A DNA stretch of 64,000 bases, taken from contig NZ_LN831029.1 of assembly GCF_001457475.1 (NCBI RefSeq), positions 434,001 through 498,000 of the forward strand. The letters are read 5' to 3'. The notes below the pieces were generated by a model. That model was not told the DNA's origin. It ran no database searches and was given only the letters and a program-made list of their open reading frames with translations. Positions 36,750-44,685 of the stretch are shown here, piece by piece. The DNA comes from Achromobacter xylosoxidans. Its GTDB lineage: Bacteria > Pseudomonadota > Gammaproteobacteria > Burkholderiales > Burkholderiaceae_B. The position numbers and the translations under genes are program-made. Numbering within the stretch: position 1 is the stretch's first letter; each line of letters starts with the position of its first letter.

Positions 36750-37137
36750 GCCTTCTCCCGTGCAAATGCGAGTGGAGGGAAATGGAAGGAAAAAGGGGAA
36801 AAACGGGGAAAAGTGGCGACGCTGGGGAATGCCGCGAGGAGGCGGGGCGTCGGAGTGCGCGAGGCGGGGGAGCAGCCGCGGGAGCCGGGCTACAAGCGGC
36901 GCTGATCCGTGGATCAGGCAACCGACGTCATGATACCGGCTTGGTTGTGCGCGTTCAACCGACCAAGCGAGGCCATGGCGTCCATCCGCTGATTGTTGCC
37001 GCCGAGGCAACACCATGATCCCCTGGCCGGGCCTTCTGCCGCGGTTCAGGCCGACCTACGATCCGGGTGTCGTTCCAGCGCGCGCACCTTCCCGCGCCAC
37101 GCTGCCTGGACCTGCCCAACCCCCTGAAGGAGTCACC
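36750..37137. other. 388-bp divergent control region
   Basis: No gene supported. It lies between the MFS gene and the decarboxylase-like gene. Two inverted repeats are visible: CTGATCC-GT-GGATCAG (36902-36917) and GCTTGGT...ACCAAGC (36939-36968) with an inner GGTTG/CAACC. A purine-rich stretch (36775-36900) precedes them. I found no TGTCACA-N16-CGTC motif here. Confidence 0.4.
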
Positions 37138-37617
37138 ATGAGTCAACGCCTGAACGCTTTCGCCCAATCGCCCGAACTGTTCAAGAAATTCGTCGAGTTC
37201 GGCATGCTCTTGAAGTCCGGCGCGATCGAGCAGTCCATCCTGTCGCTGGTGGAGATCCGGGCATCGCAGCTCAATGGCTGCGGCTTCTGCCTGGACATGC
37301 ACGTGAAGGAAGCCAAGATCCGTGGCGAGCGCGAGCTGCGCCTGCACCATGTGGCGATCTGGCGCGAATCCACCGAGTTCTCGCCGCGGGAGCGCGCCTG
37401 CCTGGCCTGGACCGAGGCGCTGACCACGCTGGGCGCGCAGGGCGTGCCCGACGAGGTCTACGAGCGCGTGCGCACGCAACTGTCCGAAAAGGAGATCAGC
37501 GACCTCAGCTTCGCCATCATGTCCATCAACGGCTGGAATCGCCTGAACGTCGGCTTCCGGACCGTGCCCGGCTCGGCCGACAAGGCCTATGGCCTGGACA
37601 AGGCCAAGTTCAACTGA
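37138..37617 (+). CDS. Carboxymuconolactone decarboxylase/AhpD-family protein
   Basis: 159 aa. The AhpD-like core holds a redox CxxC plus His (C48, C51, H55 in CGFCLDMH), which in AhpD works as a thiol peroxidase or reductase. ATG 37138 has AAGGAG upstream and starts at the family boundary. It is followed by an epimerase-like gene (10 bp) and ohr (20 bp). Such CMD and epimerase proteins are the usual neighbours of ECF41 sigma factors, and one lies 3 kb away, so a shared oxidative-stress role is likely. Confidence 0.9.
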   Translation: MSQRLNAFAQSPELFKKFVEFGMLLKSGAIEQSILSLVEIRASQLNGCGFCLDMHVKEAKIRGERELRLHHVAIWRESTEFSPRERACLAWTEALTTLGAQGVPDEVYERVRTQLSEKEISDLSFAIMSINGWNRLNVGFRTVPGSADKAYGLDKAKFN

Positions 37618-37627
37618 GGAGCGCGCC

Positions 37628-38383
37628 ATGAAAATCCTGGTCATCGGCGGCACGGGCCTGATCGGCTCCAAGCTCGTCAAATTGCTCATCGAACGGGGCC
37701 ATGACGCTGTCGCCGCGTCGCCCGCGACCGGCGTCGACACGATCACCGGCGCGGGCCTGGACGCGGCGCTGGCCGGGGTCGAGACGGTGGTCGACGTGGC
37801 CAACTCGCCGTCGTTCGAAGACAGGGCCGTGCTGGAATTCTTCCAGACCTCGGGGCGCAACCTGCTGGCCGCCGAGGCTCGCGCCGGCGTGCGCCACCAT
37901 GTCGCGCTGTCGGTGGTGGGCACGCACCGCCTGGCCGAAAGCGGTTACTTCCGCGGCAAGATCGCGCAGGAACAATTGATCCAGGCGGCCGGCATTCCCT
38001 ACACCATCGTTCACAGTACGCAGTTCTTCGAATTCCTGGGCGGTATCGTGCAGTCGGGCACCCAGGATGGCGAAGTGCGCCTGTCGCCCGCCTACGTCCA
38101 GCCGATCGCGTCCGACGACGTGGCGCTGGCCATGGCCGACGCCACGCTGGCGCCGCCGGTGAACGGCATCGTGGAAATCGCCGGGCCCGAGCGCCTGCGC
38201 CTGGCCGAACTGGCGCGGCGCTACATGGACAGGATCGGCGACTCACGCACGCTGCGGGCGGACGCGGGCGCGCGCTATTTCGGGGCGCTGCTCGACGATA
38301 CGACGCTGGTGCCCGGCCCCGGCCCGCGCCTGGGCGCGATCGATTTCGAAACCTGGTTCAGCCGTTCCGGTTCGGGCACGTAG
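37628..38383 (+). CDS. NAD(P)-binding NmrA/epimerase-like protein (atypical SDR)
   Basis: 251 aa. N-terminal Rossmann motif ILVIGGTGLIGSKLVKLL (GxxGxxG), then the extended/atypical SDR pattern with VVDVANSPSFED and HHVALSVVGTHRLAESGYFRGK. No clear YxxxK; it may sense or use NAD(P)H, as NmrA and YwnB-like proteins do. GAGGAG precedes the ATG. Second gene of the CMD-epimerase-ohr operon, the epimerase class typical of ECF41 regulons. Confidence 0.87.
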   Translation: MKILVIGGTGLIGSKLVKLLIERGHDAVAASPATGVDTITGAGLDAALAGVETVVDVANSPSFEDRAVLEFFQTSGRNLLAAEARAGVRHHVALSVVGTHRLAESGYFRGKIAQEQLIQAAGIPYTIVHSTQFFEFLGGIVQSGTQDGEVRLSPAYVQPIASDDVALAMADATLAPPVNGIVEIAGPERLRLAELARRYMDRIGDSRTLRADAGARYFGALLDDTTLVPGPGPRLGAIDFETWFSRSGSGT

Positions 38384-38403
38384 CGGCGCGCGCGGGGACT
38401 TCC

Positions 38404-38898
38404 ATGAGCAGACCGCGGCCGCCTGCACAGGCGCTCCTGGACAAGTACCGGGGCGGTGATTTCCAACCCCTGTACGCCACCAGCGTGACGGTGCGGGGCG
38501 GCGAGGCCGCGCATGGCCGCGCCTCCGGCATCGCCATGTCGGATGACGGCGCGTTGCAGGTCGAGCTGCGCCTGCCTGTCGAACTGGGCGGCCCGGGCGG
38601 AGGAACCAACCCCGAGCAACTGTTCGCCGCGGGCTATGCGGCTTGTTTTCACGGTGCGCTCAGCATGCTGGCAGAGCGCGCCGGCCTGGCCATTGCCGAT
38701 GCCTCGGTGACGGCCATCATCGCCTTTGGCCGCGATCCCGTCGACGGCCTGTTCGCGCTGTCCGCGGACATCAACATCCACCTGCCCGGCGTGGCCAGGG
38801 CGGTGGCCGAGGAGCTGGTGCGCAATACGGAACGCCTGTGTCCTTACGCCAAGATGGCGCAGGGCGGCATCGAATGCGTGGTGGCGTTGACGCAATAG
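38404..38898 (+). CDS. ohr: Organic hydroperoxide resistance protein (Ohr/OsmC family)
   Basis: 164 aa. Thiol peroxidase that reduces organic and lipid hydroperoxides. Both catalytic cysteines are present: the peroxidatic Cys in AAGYAACFHGAL and the resolving Cys in LCPYAKM. The order and spacing fit Ohr rather than OsmC or YhfA. Last gene of a three-gene operon with CMD and epimerase genes, and convergent with the LysR gene (4 bp between stops). No ohrR/MarR gene is adjacent, which is unusual for ohr and leaves regulation to the sigma factor or LysR protein. Confidence 0.9.
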   Translation: MSRPRPPAQALLDKYRGGDFQPLYATSVTVRGGEAAHGRASGIAMSDDGALQVELRLPVELGGPGGGTNPEQLFAAGYAACFHGALSMLAERAGLAIADASVTAIIAFGRDPVDGLFALSADINIHLPGVARAVAEELVRNTERLCPYAKMAQGGIECVVALTQ

Positions 38899-38902
38899 CG
38901 AT

Positions 38903-39907
38903 TCAGGCCGGCGCCGACAGCAGGCTGTCGAGGATCTGCAGGTCCAGCGCGCGGATGCGCTCGGTCATGTAGTCGATGAAGACCCGCATGCGCGCCGGCA
39001 GGTGTTGGCGGCTCAGGAAACACAGGTAGTGTCCGCGGTCGTCGGGCGCGTACTGCGGCAGGCACGCCACCAGCGTGCCGGCGCGCAGGTGGTCACAGAC
39101 CTGATAGCCGGCCATCTGCGCGATGCCATGGCCGTCCAGCACCGCTTGCAAGACCAGGTCGGCGTCATTGAAGGTGAGCATGGCGGGCGGAGCGACTTTG
39201 CGCAGCTGGCCGCCGACCTTGAATTCCCACTCATATACGCGTCCGGAGGCGAGCCGGAAGTTCACGCAGCGGTGGCCGGCGATGTCGTCGACGCTGTCCG
39301 GCAGGCCATGGCGGGCGACGTAGGCGGGGGCGGCGCACAGCATCATCTGCATGGGTATCACTTTCTTGGCGATCACCTGGCTGTCTTCCATGCGGCCGTT
39401 GCGGAACGAGAGGTCGACGCGGTCGGTGGTGAAGTCGGTGGGGCCGTCGTCCAGCAACAGTTCCACCGAAATATCAGGATTGGCGTGGCGGAACCCTTGC
39501 AGCAGCGGCGCGACGACCTTGCGGCCGAAACCCACGGTGGAACACACGCGCAATTGACCCGCGGGCGGGCCCTCGCGCAGTTCCCGCATGTCGTCCAGGG
39601 CCTGGACGATGCGTTCCACACCGGGATGGCATTGTTCGTAGAAGCGCTCGCCCTCGAGGGTCAGCGAGGTGCTGCGCGTGGTGCGGACGAACAGGCGGGT
39701 GCCCAACTGGTCTTCCAGTTTTTGCACGCTGCGGCTGACCGCCGAGCGACCGATGCCCAGGCGGTCGCCGGCCTTGGCGAAGTTGCCTTCCGCGGCGACG
39801 GCGATGAAGGCCACGACGCCCGCGTAGCTGGTTGCAAAGCTGTCGGCCAGGGAGTCCGGCGCGGTGGAGCGGGGCGCGGCCGACGAGGCGGATGAGAGTG
39901 TCGACAT
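38903..39907 (-). CDS. LysR-family transcriptional regulator
   Basis: 334 aa. A 28-residue Ser/Ala-rich N-terminal extension precedes the HTH (VVAFIAVAAEGNFAKAGDRLGIGRSAVSRSVQKLED); the effector domain starts near GQLRVCSTVGFGRKV. Of the subgroup often controlling aromatic or oxidant-responsive genes; no target assigned. The upstream DNA holds an ECF41-like promoter (39964-39990) and two tandem 18-bp repeats (39926-39961), so the gene may belong to the sigma factor's regulon. Confidence 0.92.
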   Translation of the reverse strand: MSTLSSASSAAPRSTAPDSLADSFATSYAGVVAFIAVAAEGNFAKAGDRLGIGRSAVSRSVQKLEDQLGTRLFVRTTRSTSLTLEGERFYEQCHPGVERIVQALDDMRELREGPPAGQLRVCSTVGFGRKVVAPLLQGFRHANPDISVELLLDDGPTDFTTDRVDLSFRNGRMEDSQVIAKKVIPMQMMLCAAPAYVARHGLPDSVDDIAGHRCVNFRLASGRVYEWEFKVGGQLRKVAPPAMLTFNDADLVLQAVLDGHGIAQMAGYQVCDHLRAGTLVACLPQYAPDDRGHYLCFLSRQHLPARMRVFIDYMTERIRALDLQILDSLLSAPA

Positions 39908-39925
39908 GGTGGTGGCTCGGTGAGT

Positions 39926-39961
39926 GGGTGGGTCCTACCCCTTGGGTGGGTCCTACCCCTC
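39926..39961. repeat. Tandem 18-bp direct repeat in the LysR leader
   Basis: GGGTGGGTCCTACCCCTT (39926-39943) is followed at once by a copy differing only in its last base (39944-39961). Each unit includes the small inverted repeat GGGT-CCT-ACCC. It lies between the ECF-like promoter and the LysR start codon, where it could act as an autoregulatory operator or leader RNA structure. Confidence 0.7.
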
Positions 39962-39963
39962 AA

Positions 39964-39990
39964 GACGGCACACCGGGCAACTTTGTGACA
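39964..39990 (-). promoter_or_regulatory. ECF41-type promoter candidate (TGTCACA-N16-CGTC)
   Basis: On the minus strand TGTCACA (39990-39984) and CGTC (39967-39964) are 16 bp apart, matching the ECF41 target consensus as I recall it. CGTC is 57 bp before the LysR ATG. An ECF41 sigma gene lies less than 1 kb away on the same strand. Confidence 0.55.
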
Positions 39991-40066
39991 TCGTCCGCAA
40001 AAAATACGGGCTTTCCCTAGAGGCAAGGCCCGCGTGCGCGTGGGTCCGCTCCGAGCCGCCGACCGC

Positions 40067-40498
40067 CTATTCGACGGGTGTCAGGGCGGGGGCGCCCTGC
40101 TTCTTGATCAGGACCACCAGGAACCTGGCCGGCCTGGTCTGGCTGGCGTTGCGGCCTACGGTGTGAATATCGTCCGGCCCTTCGTAGAACGTCTGGCCGG
40201 CGGTCAGCGTCACTTCCCTGCCTCCCTTGACCTGCATGACGATGCTGCCCTCGAGCACATAGACGAAAGCATGGGCGTCGTGGCGATGGACCGGGTCGGC
40301 GCCGCCAGGAGGGTAGTCGACGAGCAGCATCAGGGCGTCCTTGCCGGGAATGTCCGGCAGGTTCCTGGTCGTCAATTCCGTGACCACCGGATTGGCCGGC
40401 CCGGCGGTGGCTGCGTGGTGGGAGGCGGCGTGGGCCGGCGAGGCCAGCAATGCGCCGGCGGCTATAAGGGGGAGTGCGAACTTCGCGATTCTCGACAT
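40067..40498 (-). CDS. Secreted single-domain cupin protein
   Basis: 143 aa. Signal peptide about residues 1-24 (ending SPAHA). The cupin motif includes HRHDAHAFVYVLEGS and the second block GQTFYEGPDDIHTVG, which supply His/Glu metal ligands. Enzymatic or binding role unknown; the periplasmic location is unusual for small cupins but seen in ECF-linked stress loci. It lies between the LysR gene and the sigma gene on the same strand, with 127 bp to the latter. Confidence 0.85.
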   Translation of the reverse strand: MSRIAKFALPLIAAGALLASPAHAASHHAATAGPANPVVTELTTRNLPDIPGKDALMLLVDYPPGGADPVHRHDAHAFVYVLEGSIVMQVKGGREVTLTAGQTFYEGPDDIHTVGRNASQTRPARFLVVLIKKQGAPALTPVE

Positions 40499-40625
40499 GG
40501 CCTGTCCTTGGTTGAAAGGTGACAGGTCGATCGTAGAAGTGCGGCAGGCCCGGCGGTAGGTCCGCGCAGGGGATCACCGTGTTGCCCGCCGCGCACCAAC
40601 GCGGGCGGCGGGCGGCGGGCAGTGG

Positions 40626-41504
40626 TCAGCCCCGGGCCAGCGCCGCCGCGATGCGCGCCAGCTTGTCCGGGTTGCGTTGCACCAGCACCCGCGTCAGGCG
40701 TTCGCCATCGGTCTCATAGGACTGCACGGATTCCAGTTGGCCATCGATGAAGCGCAGCAGGGCCCATTGCCCGTTCACCAGGACCACCTCGGTGCGCAAC
40801 GCATCGCGGAACCGGCGCTTGCCCGCGTAGAACAGCTGTGCCAGGCGCTTGCCTCCCACCAGGCTGGCAAAGCTGCCGACCTTGCCGCCGCCGTCGCCAA
40901 TGAGTTCGGCATCGTCGCTGAGCAGCGCATGCAGGCCATGGAAATCGCTGCGCTGCATCGCGTCGGCGAAGGCTTGCAGCAGGCGCTGCAGCGTCGCCCT
41001 TGGCACGGCTTCGCGCGGGGTGCCCTGGCGCAACTGCTGCCGCGCCCTTCGGACGAGCTGGCGCACCGCCGCCTGGCTCTTGTCTAGCGTCTGCGCGATG
41101 TCTTCATAGTCGGCGTCGAACACGTCGCGCATCAGGAAGGCCGCGCGGGCGTCCGGCGACAGGCGCTCCAGCATGAACAGAAACGCCACCGACACGTCGT
41201 CGGCCAGTTCGTGCAGCTGCTCCGGCGTGGACGGCGCGGCCGTCAACATGGGTTCGGGCAGCCAGACTCCCACGTAATGGGCGCGCTCGGCCTTGGCCAG
41301 GCGCAGGCGGTCGATGGACAGGCGGGTGGCGACGGTGACCAGCCATGCTTCGGGATTTTCGATGGCGCCGCGGTCGGCGCCATGCCAACGCAGCCATGCG
41401 TCCTGCACCACGTCTTCGGCCTCGGCCACTTCGCCCAGCATGCGGTACGCGATCGCATACAGGCGCGGGCGATGACTGTCGAACAGGGTCACCGAGTCGG
41501 TCAT
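40626..41504 (-). CDS. ECF sigma factor, ECF41 group (SigJ-like, with C-terminal SnoaL-like domain)
   Basis: 292 aa. Sigma2 region (LYAIAYRMLGEVAEAEDVVQDAWLRW) and sigma4 region (DVFDADYEDIAQTLDKSQAAVRQLVRRAR) are joined by a linker with the ECF41 signature WLPEPML. The C-terminal ~110 residues form a SnoaL_2/NTF2-like extension with DGGGK and NPDKL, also ECF41 signatures. In this group the extension replaces a separate anti-sigma factor and tunes activity. No anti-sigma gene is adjacent, as expected. Neighbouring CMD, epimerase and ohr genes are probable targets. Confidence 0.93.
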   Translation of the reverse strand: MTDSVTLFDSHRPRLYAIAYRMLGEVAEAEDVVQDAWLRWHGADRGAIENPEAWLVTVATRLSIDRLRLAKAERAHYVGVWLPEPMLTAAPSTPEQLHELADDVSVAFLFMLERLSPDARAAFLMRDVFDADYEDIAQTLDKSQAAVRQLVRRARQQLRQGTPREAVPRATLQRLLQAFADAMQRSDFHGLHALLSDDAELIGDGGGKVGSFASLVGGKRLAQLFYAGKRRFRDALRTEVVLVNGQWALLRFIDGQLESVQSYETDGERLTRVLVQRNPDKLARIAAALARG

Positions 41505-41801
41505 GGCAGGGGTGGACGCGAAGGGAAGGGGATGTGGCAGGCGGCTATTTTGCCGCAGCGAGACGCGCCGCGACAAGCGGAAAACGCCGATGCGAACGCC
41601 TGGCGATGCGCAGTGGTGCGTCGCGCACAACAGCATGCTTCCCGCCGCGAGCCTACCGCCAGGGACGCGCCACCCCTAGGATGCCTCCATCGCCTTTCCG
41701 GCACGCCGCAAGGCCTTGCCGCCACCCCGCAGGATCGCGTCAATGCCGACCTGCCCGCGCTGTCGCGAGCCTGATCCAACCGCCTCTCTGGAGATCCCGT
41801 C

Positions 41802-42737
41802 ATGCCATCCGCAACCCAAACCCTGCCGTTCAGCAGCCTGTCCGATCCGTGCGTCCGGCCTCCCCACGATCTGGTGCCCTCGCGTTATGCGCTGCGGGTG
41901 GGCGAGATCGATGCGCTGGTGATCAGCGATGGCGTGCTGCCGTTGCCCACCGCGACCATGGCCACCAATGCCGATCCCGCCGATCTGGCGCGGTGGCTGC
42001 AATACATGTTCATGCCGCCGGACGCCTTCGATTGGCCGCTGAACGTGATGGTGGCCCGCAGCGGCGACCAGACGATCCTGATCGACGCCGGCCTCGGCGG
42101 GCAGTTCCCGGGCTTTCCGCGCGCCGGCCAATTGCCCCAGCGCCTGGAGGACGCCGGCATCGCGCTGGAGTCGGTGACGGACGTGATCATCACGCACATG
42201 CACATGGACCATGTCGGCGGCCTGCTGGTCGATGGCGTGAAGGAACGCCTGCGGCCCGACGTGCGCATCCACGTGTCCGCGACCGAGGTCGCGTTCTGGA
42301 CGTCGCCGGACTTCTCCCATACGGTCATGCCCAAGCCGGTGCCTGCCGTGCTCAGGTCGACCGCGGCCAGTTTCTACAACGAATACCGCGACCGGCTGCG
42401 GATCTTCCAGGACCGGCACGAAGTGGCGCCCGGCGTGGTCGTGCGCATCACCGGCGGACATACCCCGGGACACAGCGTGGTCGACCTGATCGGCGGCGAT
42501 GAGCGGCTGACCTTTGCCGGCGACGCGATATTCCCCGTGGGCTTCGATCATCCCGACTGGCACAACGGCTTCGAGCACGACCCCGAGGAATCCGCCCGCG
42601 TGCGGCTCCGTCTTTTCCAGGAACTGGCGCAGAACCGCGGGCTGCTGGTGGCCGCCCATCTGCCGTTCCCCTCCGTCGGCCGGGTGGCGATCGATGGCGA
42701 CGCCTTTCGCTGGGTGCCGGTCATCTGGGACTACTGA
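41802..42737 (+). CDS. Metallo-beta-lactamase-fold hydrolase
   Basis: 311 aa. Zinc motif THMHMDHVGG (HxHxDH), then GGHTPGHSVV (third His) and FAGDAIFP (bridging Asp), with a late His in AAHLPFPS. Architecture resembles quorum-quenching lactonase/arylsulfatase-like MBL proteins, but the substrate cannot be told. No signal peptide. It is divergent from the ECF41 sigma gene with 297 bp between, in which I see no clear promoter; membership in that regulon is inference. Confidence 0.9.
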   Translation: MPSATQTLPFSSLSDPCVRPPHDLVPSRYALRVGEIDALVISDGVLPLPTATMATNADPADLARWLQYMFMPPDAFDWPLNVMVARSGDQTILIDAGLGGQFPGFPRAGQLPQRLEDAGIALESVTDVIITHMHMDHVGGLLVDGVKERLRPDVRIHVSATEVAFWTSPDFSHTVMPKPVPAVLRSTAASFYNEYRDRLRIFQDRHEVAPGVVVRITGGHTPGHSVVDLIGGDERLTFAGDAIFPVGFDHPDWHNGFEHDPEESARVRLRLFQELAQNRGLLVAAHLPFPSVGRVAIDGDAFRWVPVIWDY

Positions 42738-42795
42738 CCGCGCCGGCGCTGCCCTTTAGGCGCTGCTCTTCAAATAGCACACCGTTGTGACACAC

Positions 42796-42838
42796 CGGGG
42801 CGCGAGCCCCGATGTGGCTTGGGTGTCGGGCTCGCGCC
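42796..42838 (+). promoter_or_regulatory. Mutually exclusive hairpins upstream of the porin gene
   Basis: CGGGGC-GCGA-GCCCCG (42796-42811) can form a compact hairpin. Alternatively GGCGCGAGCCC (42799-42809) pairs perfectly over 11 bp with 42828-42838. The two foldings share bases and exclude each other. It is either the 3' end of the MBL transcript or a switch-like leader for the porin, depending on where the porin promoter lies. Confidence 0.45.
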
Positions 42839-42875
42839 ACAAATTCGTCCGATTTTCATCGATGATGATTCGCGT

Positions 42876-42904
42876 TTGCCGAGGTCCCAAAAACTGACAT
42901 ACAG
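42876..42904 (+). promoter_or_regulatory. Weak sigma70 promoter candidate for the porin
   Basis: TTGCCG (42876-42881) and ATACAG (42899-42904) with 17-bp spacing, giving a leader of about 90 nt. The -10 is poor, so this is tentative. Confidence 0.3.
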
Positions 42905-42999
42905 CGTTCCTAGAAGTCGTTCCGGTCATGCGCGGAATCGCCGCTCGTGTTGCGTGCCGACCCGCATGCGCATGTCTGTTCAATCAACGGGAATCTGTA

Positions 43000-44115
43000 A
43001 TGAAAAAGACTCTGTTCGTCACCGCTCTGTTCGCCGCGCTGTCCGGCGTGGCGCATGCTGAAACCTCGGTGACCCTGTACGGCCTGATCGACACCGGCGT
43101 GGGCTTCCAGCGCATCAAGGGCAACGACGGCTACAAGGAATCGAAGGTCGGCATGTCCAACGGCGTGTCCAGCGGTTCGCGCTGGGGCCTGCGCGGCGCC
43201 GAAGACCTGGGCGACGGCCTGAGCGCCGTGTTCACGCTGGAAAGCGGCTTCAACTCGGCCAACGGCCAGTCGGGCCAGAGCAGCCGCCTGTTCGGCCGTC
43301 AGGCCACCGTCGGCCTGAAGGGCGATTCGTGGGGCCTGCTGGAATTTGGCCGCCAGACCAACATCGCCTCGAAGTACCTCGGCGCGATCGATCCGTTCGG
43401 CGCCAGCTACGGCCAGGCCAACGTTGGCGCCGCCTTCGGCGCCGCCAACACGGTCCGCCACGACAACATGGTCATGTACCAGACCCCGTCGTTCAGCGGC
43501 TTCCAGTTCGGCCTGGGCTACTCGTTCAACGTGGCCGACACGACCGCCGCGCAAACCGGCTTCAAGACGGCCGACAACACCCGTGCCATCACCACCGGCC
43601 TGCGTTACGTCAACGGCCCGCTGAACGTGGCCCTGACGTACGACCAGCTGAACATGGCCAACCAGCTCGGCACCGACGAGAAGCCGAAGCAGTGGATCAT
43701 CGGCGGTTCGTACGACTTCGAAGTGATCAAGCTGGCGCTGGCCTACGGCCAGACGCGCAACGGCTGGTTCACCGGCCAGTCGCTCAACGCCTTCAGCAGC
43801 GCCGTCAATCCGTCGGGCAAGAGCTTCAGCTCCAACGTCGTGGCCAAGGACTTCAAGTCGAACTCGTACCTGGTCGGCCTGTCGGCCCCGGTCGGCGGCG
43901 CCGGCAATGTCCTGTTCTCGTGGCAGCGCGCCGACGCCAACAACACCTCGTTGACCGGCGGCGACGACACGATGAACATCTACAGCCTGGGCTACACCTA
44001 CAACCTGTCCAAGCGCACCAACCTGTACGCGCTGGGTTCGTATGCCACGAACTTCGCGTTCATCGACGGCCTCAAGAGCACCGTCGGCATGGTGGGCGTG
44101 CGTCACCGCTTCTAA
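43000..44115 (+). CDS. Outer-membrane porin (Gram-negative porin family, Neisseria/Bordetella type)
   Basis: 371 aa. Signal peptide MKKTLFVTALFAALSGVAHA, then the first strand TSVTLYGLIDTGV typical of betaproteobacterial 16-strand trimeric porins; conserved SRWGLRGAEDLGDGLSAVFTLE and FGRQATVGL; C-terminal VGVRHRF ends in Phe, the BAM recognition residue. General diffusion of small solutes. Codon use is highly biased, suggesting strong expression. ATG 43000 is set by the signal peptide. Monocistronic with a hairpin downstream. Confidence 0.96.
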   Translation: MKKTLFVTALFAALSGVAHAETSVTLYGLIDTGVGFQRIKGNDGYKESKVGMSNGVSSGSRWGLRGAEDLGDGLSAVFTLESGFNSANGQSGQSSRLFGRQATVGLKGDSWGLLEFGRQTNIASKYLGAIDPFGASYGQANVGAAFGAANTVRHDNMVMYQTPSFSGFQFGLGYSFNVADTTAAQTGFKTADNTRAITTGLRYVNGPLNVALTYDQLNMANQLGTDEKPKQWIIGGSYDFEVIKLALAYGQTRNGWFTGQSLNAFSSAVNPSGKSFSSNVVAKDFKSNSYLVGLSAPVGGAGNVLFSWQRADANNTSLTGGDDTMNIYSLGYTYNLSKRTNLYALGSYATNFAFIDGLKSTVGMVGVRHRF

Positions 44116-44295
44116 GCGGCGGCCAGCGATCCGGCGGCGCGCGCGGGTTGCGCGTCGCCGGACGCCGCGGTTGCATTGAGCGGACTGGGCGTCTTACCCG
44201 GCCACAGACGCGAAAAAAGCGGCCACCTCCCTAGCTCCACTCTCAGTCCGCTCACCCCAACTTCGGCGGGATGGGCACATGCTCAGCGGTCCATG

Positions 44296-44328
44296 CGCCG
44301 CCGGCACCGCGATGCGGCGCCGGCGGCG
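44296..44328. terminator. GC-rich hairpin between convergent porin and 86-aa genes
   Basis: 10-bp perfect arms CGCCGCCGGC (44296-44305) and complement (44319-44328) enclose an inner 4-bp CCGC-GAT-GCGG stem; TTTG follows on the plus strand. Probable terminator for the porin and perhaps the opposing small gene. Confidence 0.6.
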
Positions 44329-44357
44329 TTTGCATTGGCGCGGCGGTTGCGGCCAGG

Positions 44358-44618
44358 TCAGTCGTCGAGCGACGGCACGGTGCCGATCTGCGTCAGGATG
44401 CGCGGCGATTCCATGTCGCCGGTTTCCTTGTCGATCATGACCTCGTAGGCGGCGACGCCGGCGAACTTGCCGGCCATGGAGTTGGCGATGCGGATGGCGC
44501 CGAACTCGCTGCTGGCGGGCCGGATTTCGCCGGGGGCCACGCCATTGGCGGCGGTGCGGTAGGGAACGACGATGTACTGGACGACGTGAGTCTGGGCGAT
44601 TTGAGCGGCTTCGGACAC
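44358..44618 (-). CDS. Small protein of unknown function (86 aa), candidate SOS-regulated
   Basis: 86 aa from a GTG start preceded by AGGAG at 6-nt spacing, which is stronger than any upstream ATG. No signal peptide or known domain; sequence mixes beta-prone and polar segments (THVVQYIVVPYRTAANG, GKFAGVAAYEVMIDKETGDM). The C-terminal VMIDKETGDME block looks like a compact beta-hairpin. A CTGT-N8-ACAG LexA-type box lies 52 bp upstream of the start codon, suggesting DNA-damage control. Function unknown. Confidence 0.65.
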   Translation of the reverse strand: MSEAAQIAQTHVVQYIVVPYRTAANGVAPGEIRPASSEFGAIRIANSMAGKFAGVAAYEVMIDKETGDMESPRILTQIGTVPSLDD

Positions 44619-44669
44619 AGGAGTCTCCTGGAAGACGTTTTTCGGGCGAGCGCAATGTAGCACGTCACA

Positions 44670-44685
44670 CTGTGTTTTTGTACAG
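44670..44685 (-). promoter_or_regulatory. LexA-box candidate (CTGT-N8-ACAG)
   Basis: On the minus strand CTGTACAAAAACACAG, with TA before the first half-site (TACTGT), close to the enterobacterial/betaproteobacterial SOS consensus. A possible -10 TACATT follows at 44659-44654, so LexA would block RNA polymerase for the 86-aa gene. Confidence 0.55.

Noticed and set aside
35551..36921. Second long frame over the MFS gene, suggesting a frameshift
   Set aside because: The MFS frame is complete with all helices; the other frame is arginine/proline-rich shadow sequence.
36750..37137. ECF41-type promoter for the CMD-epimerase-ohr operon
   Set aside because: CGTC occurs at 36926-36929 and 36979-36982, but no acceptable TGTCACA lies 16 bp upstream of either; direct sigma control of this operon is therefore not supported by a visible motif.
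39926..39961. CRISPR-like array
   Set aside because: Only two directly abutting copies with no spacer and no cas genes; it is a simple tandem repeat.
42786..42792. TGTCACA on the minus strand downstream of the MBL gene
   Set aside because: No CGTC at the right distance and it would point into the end of the MBL gene.
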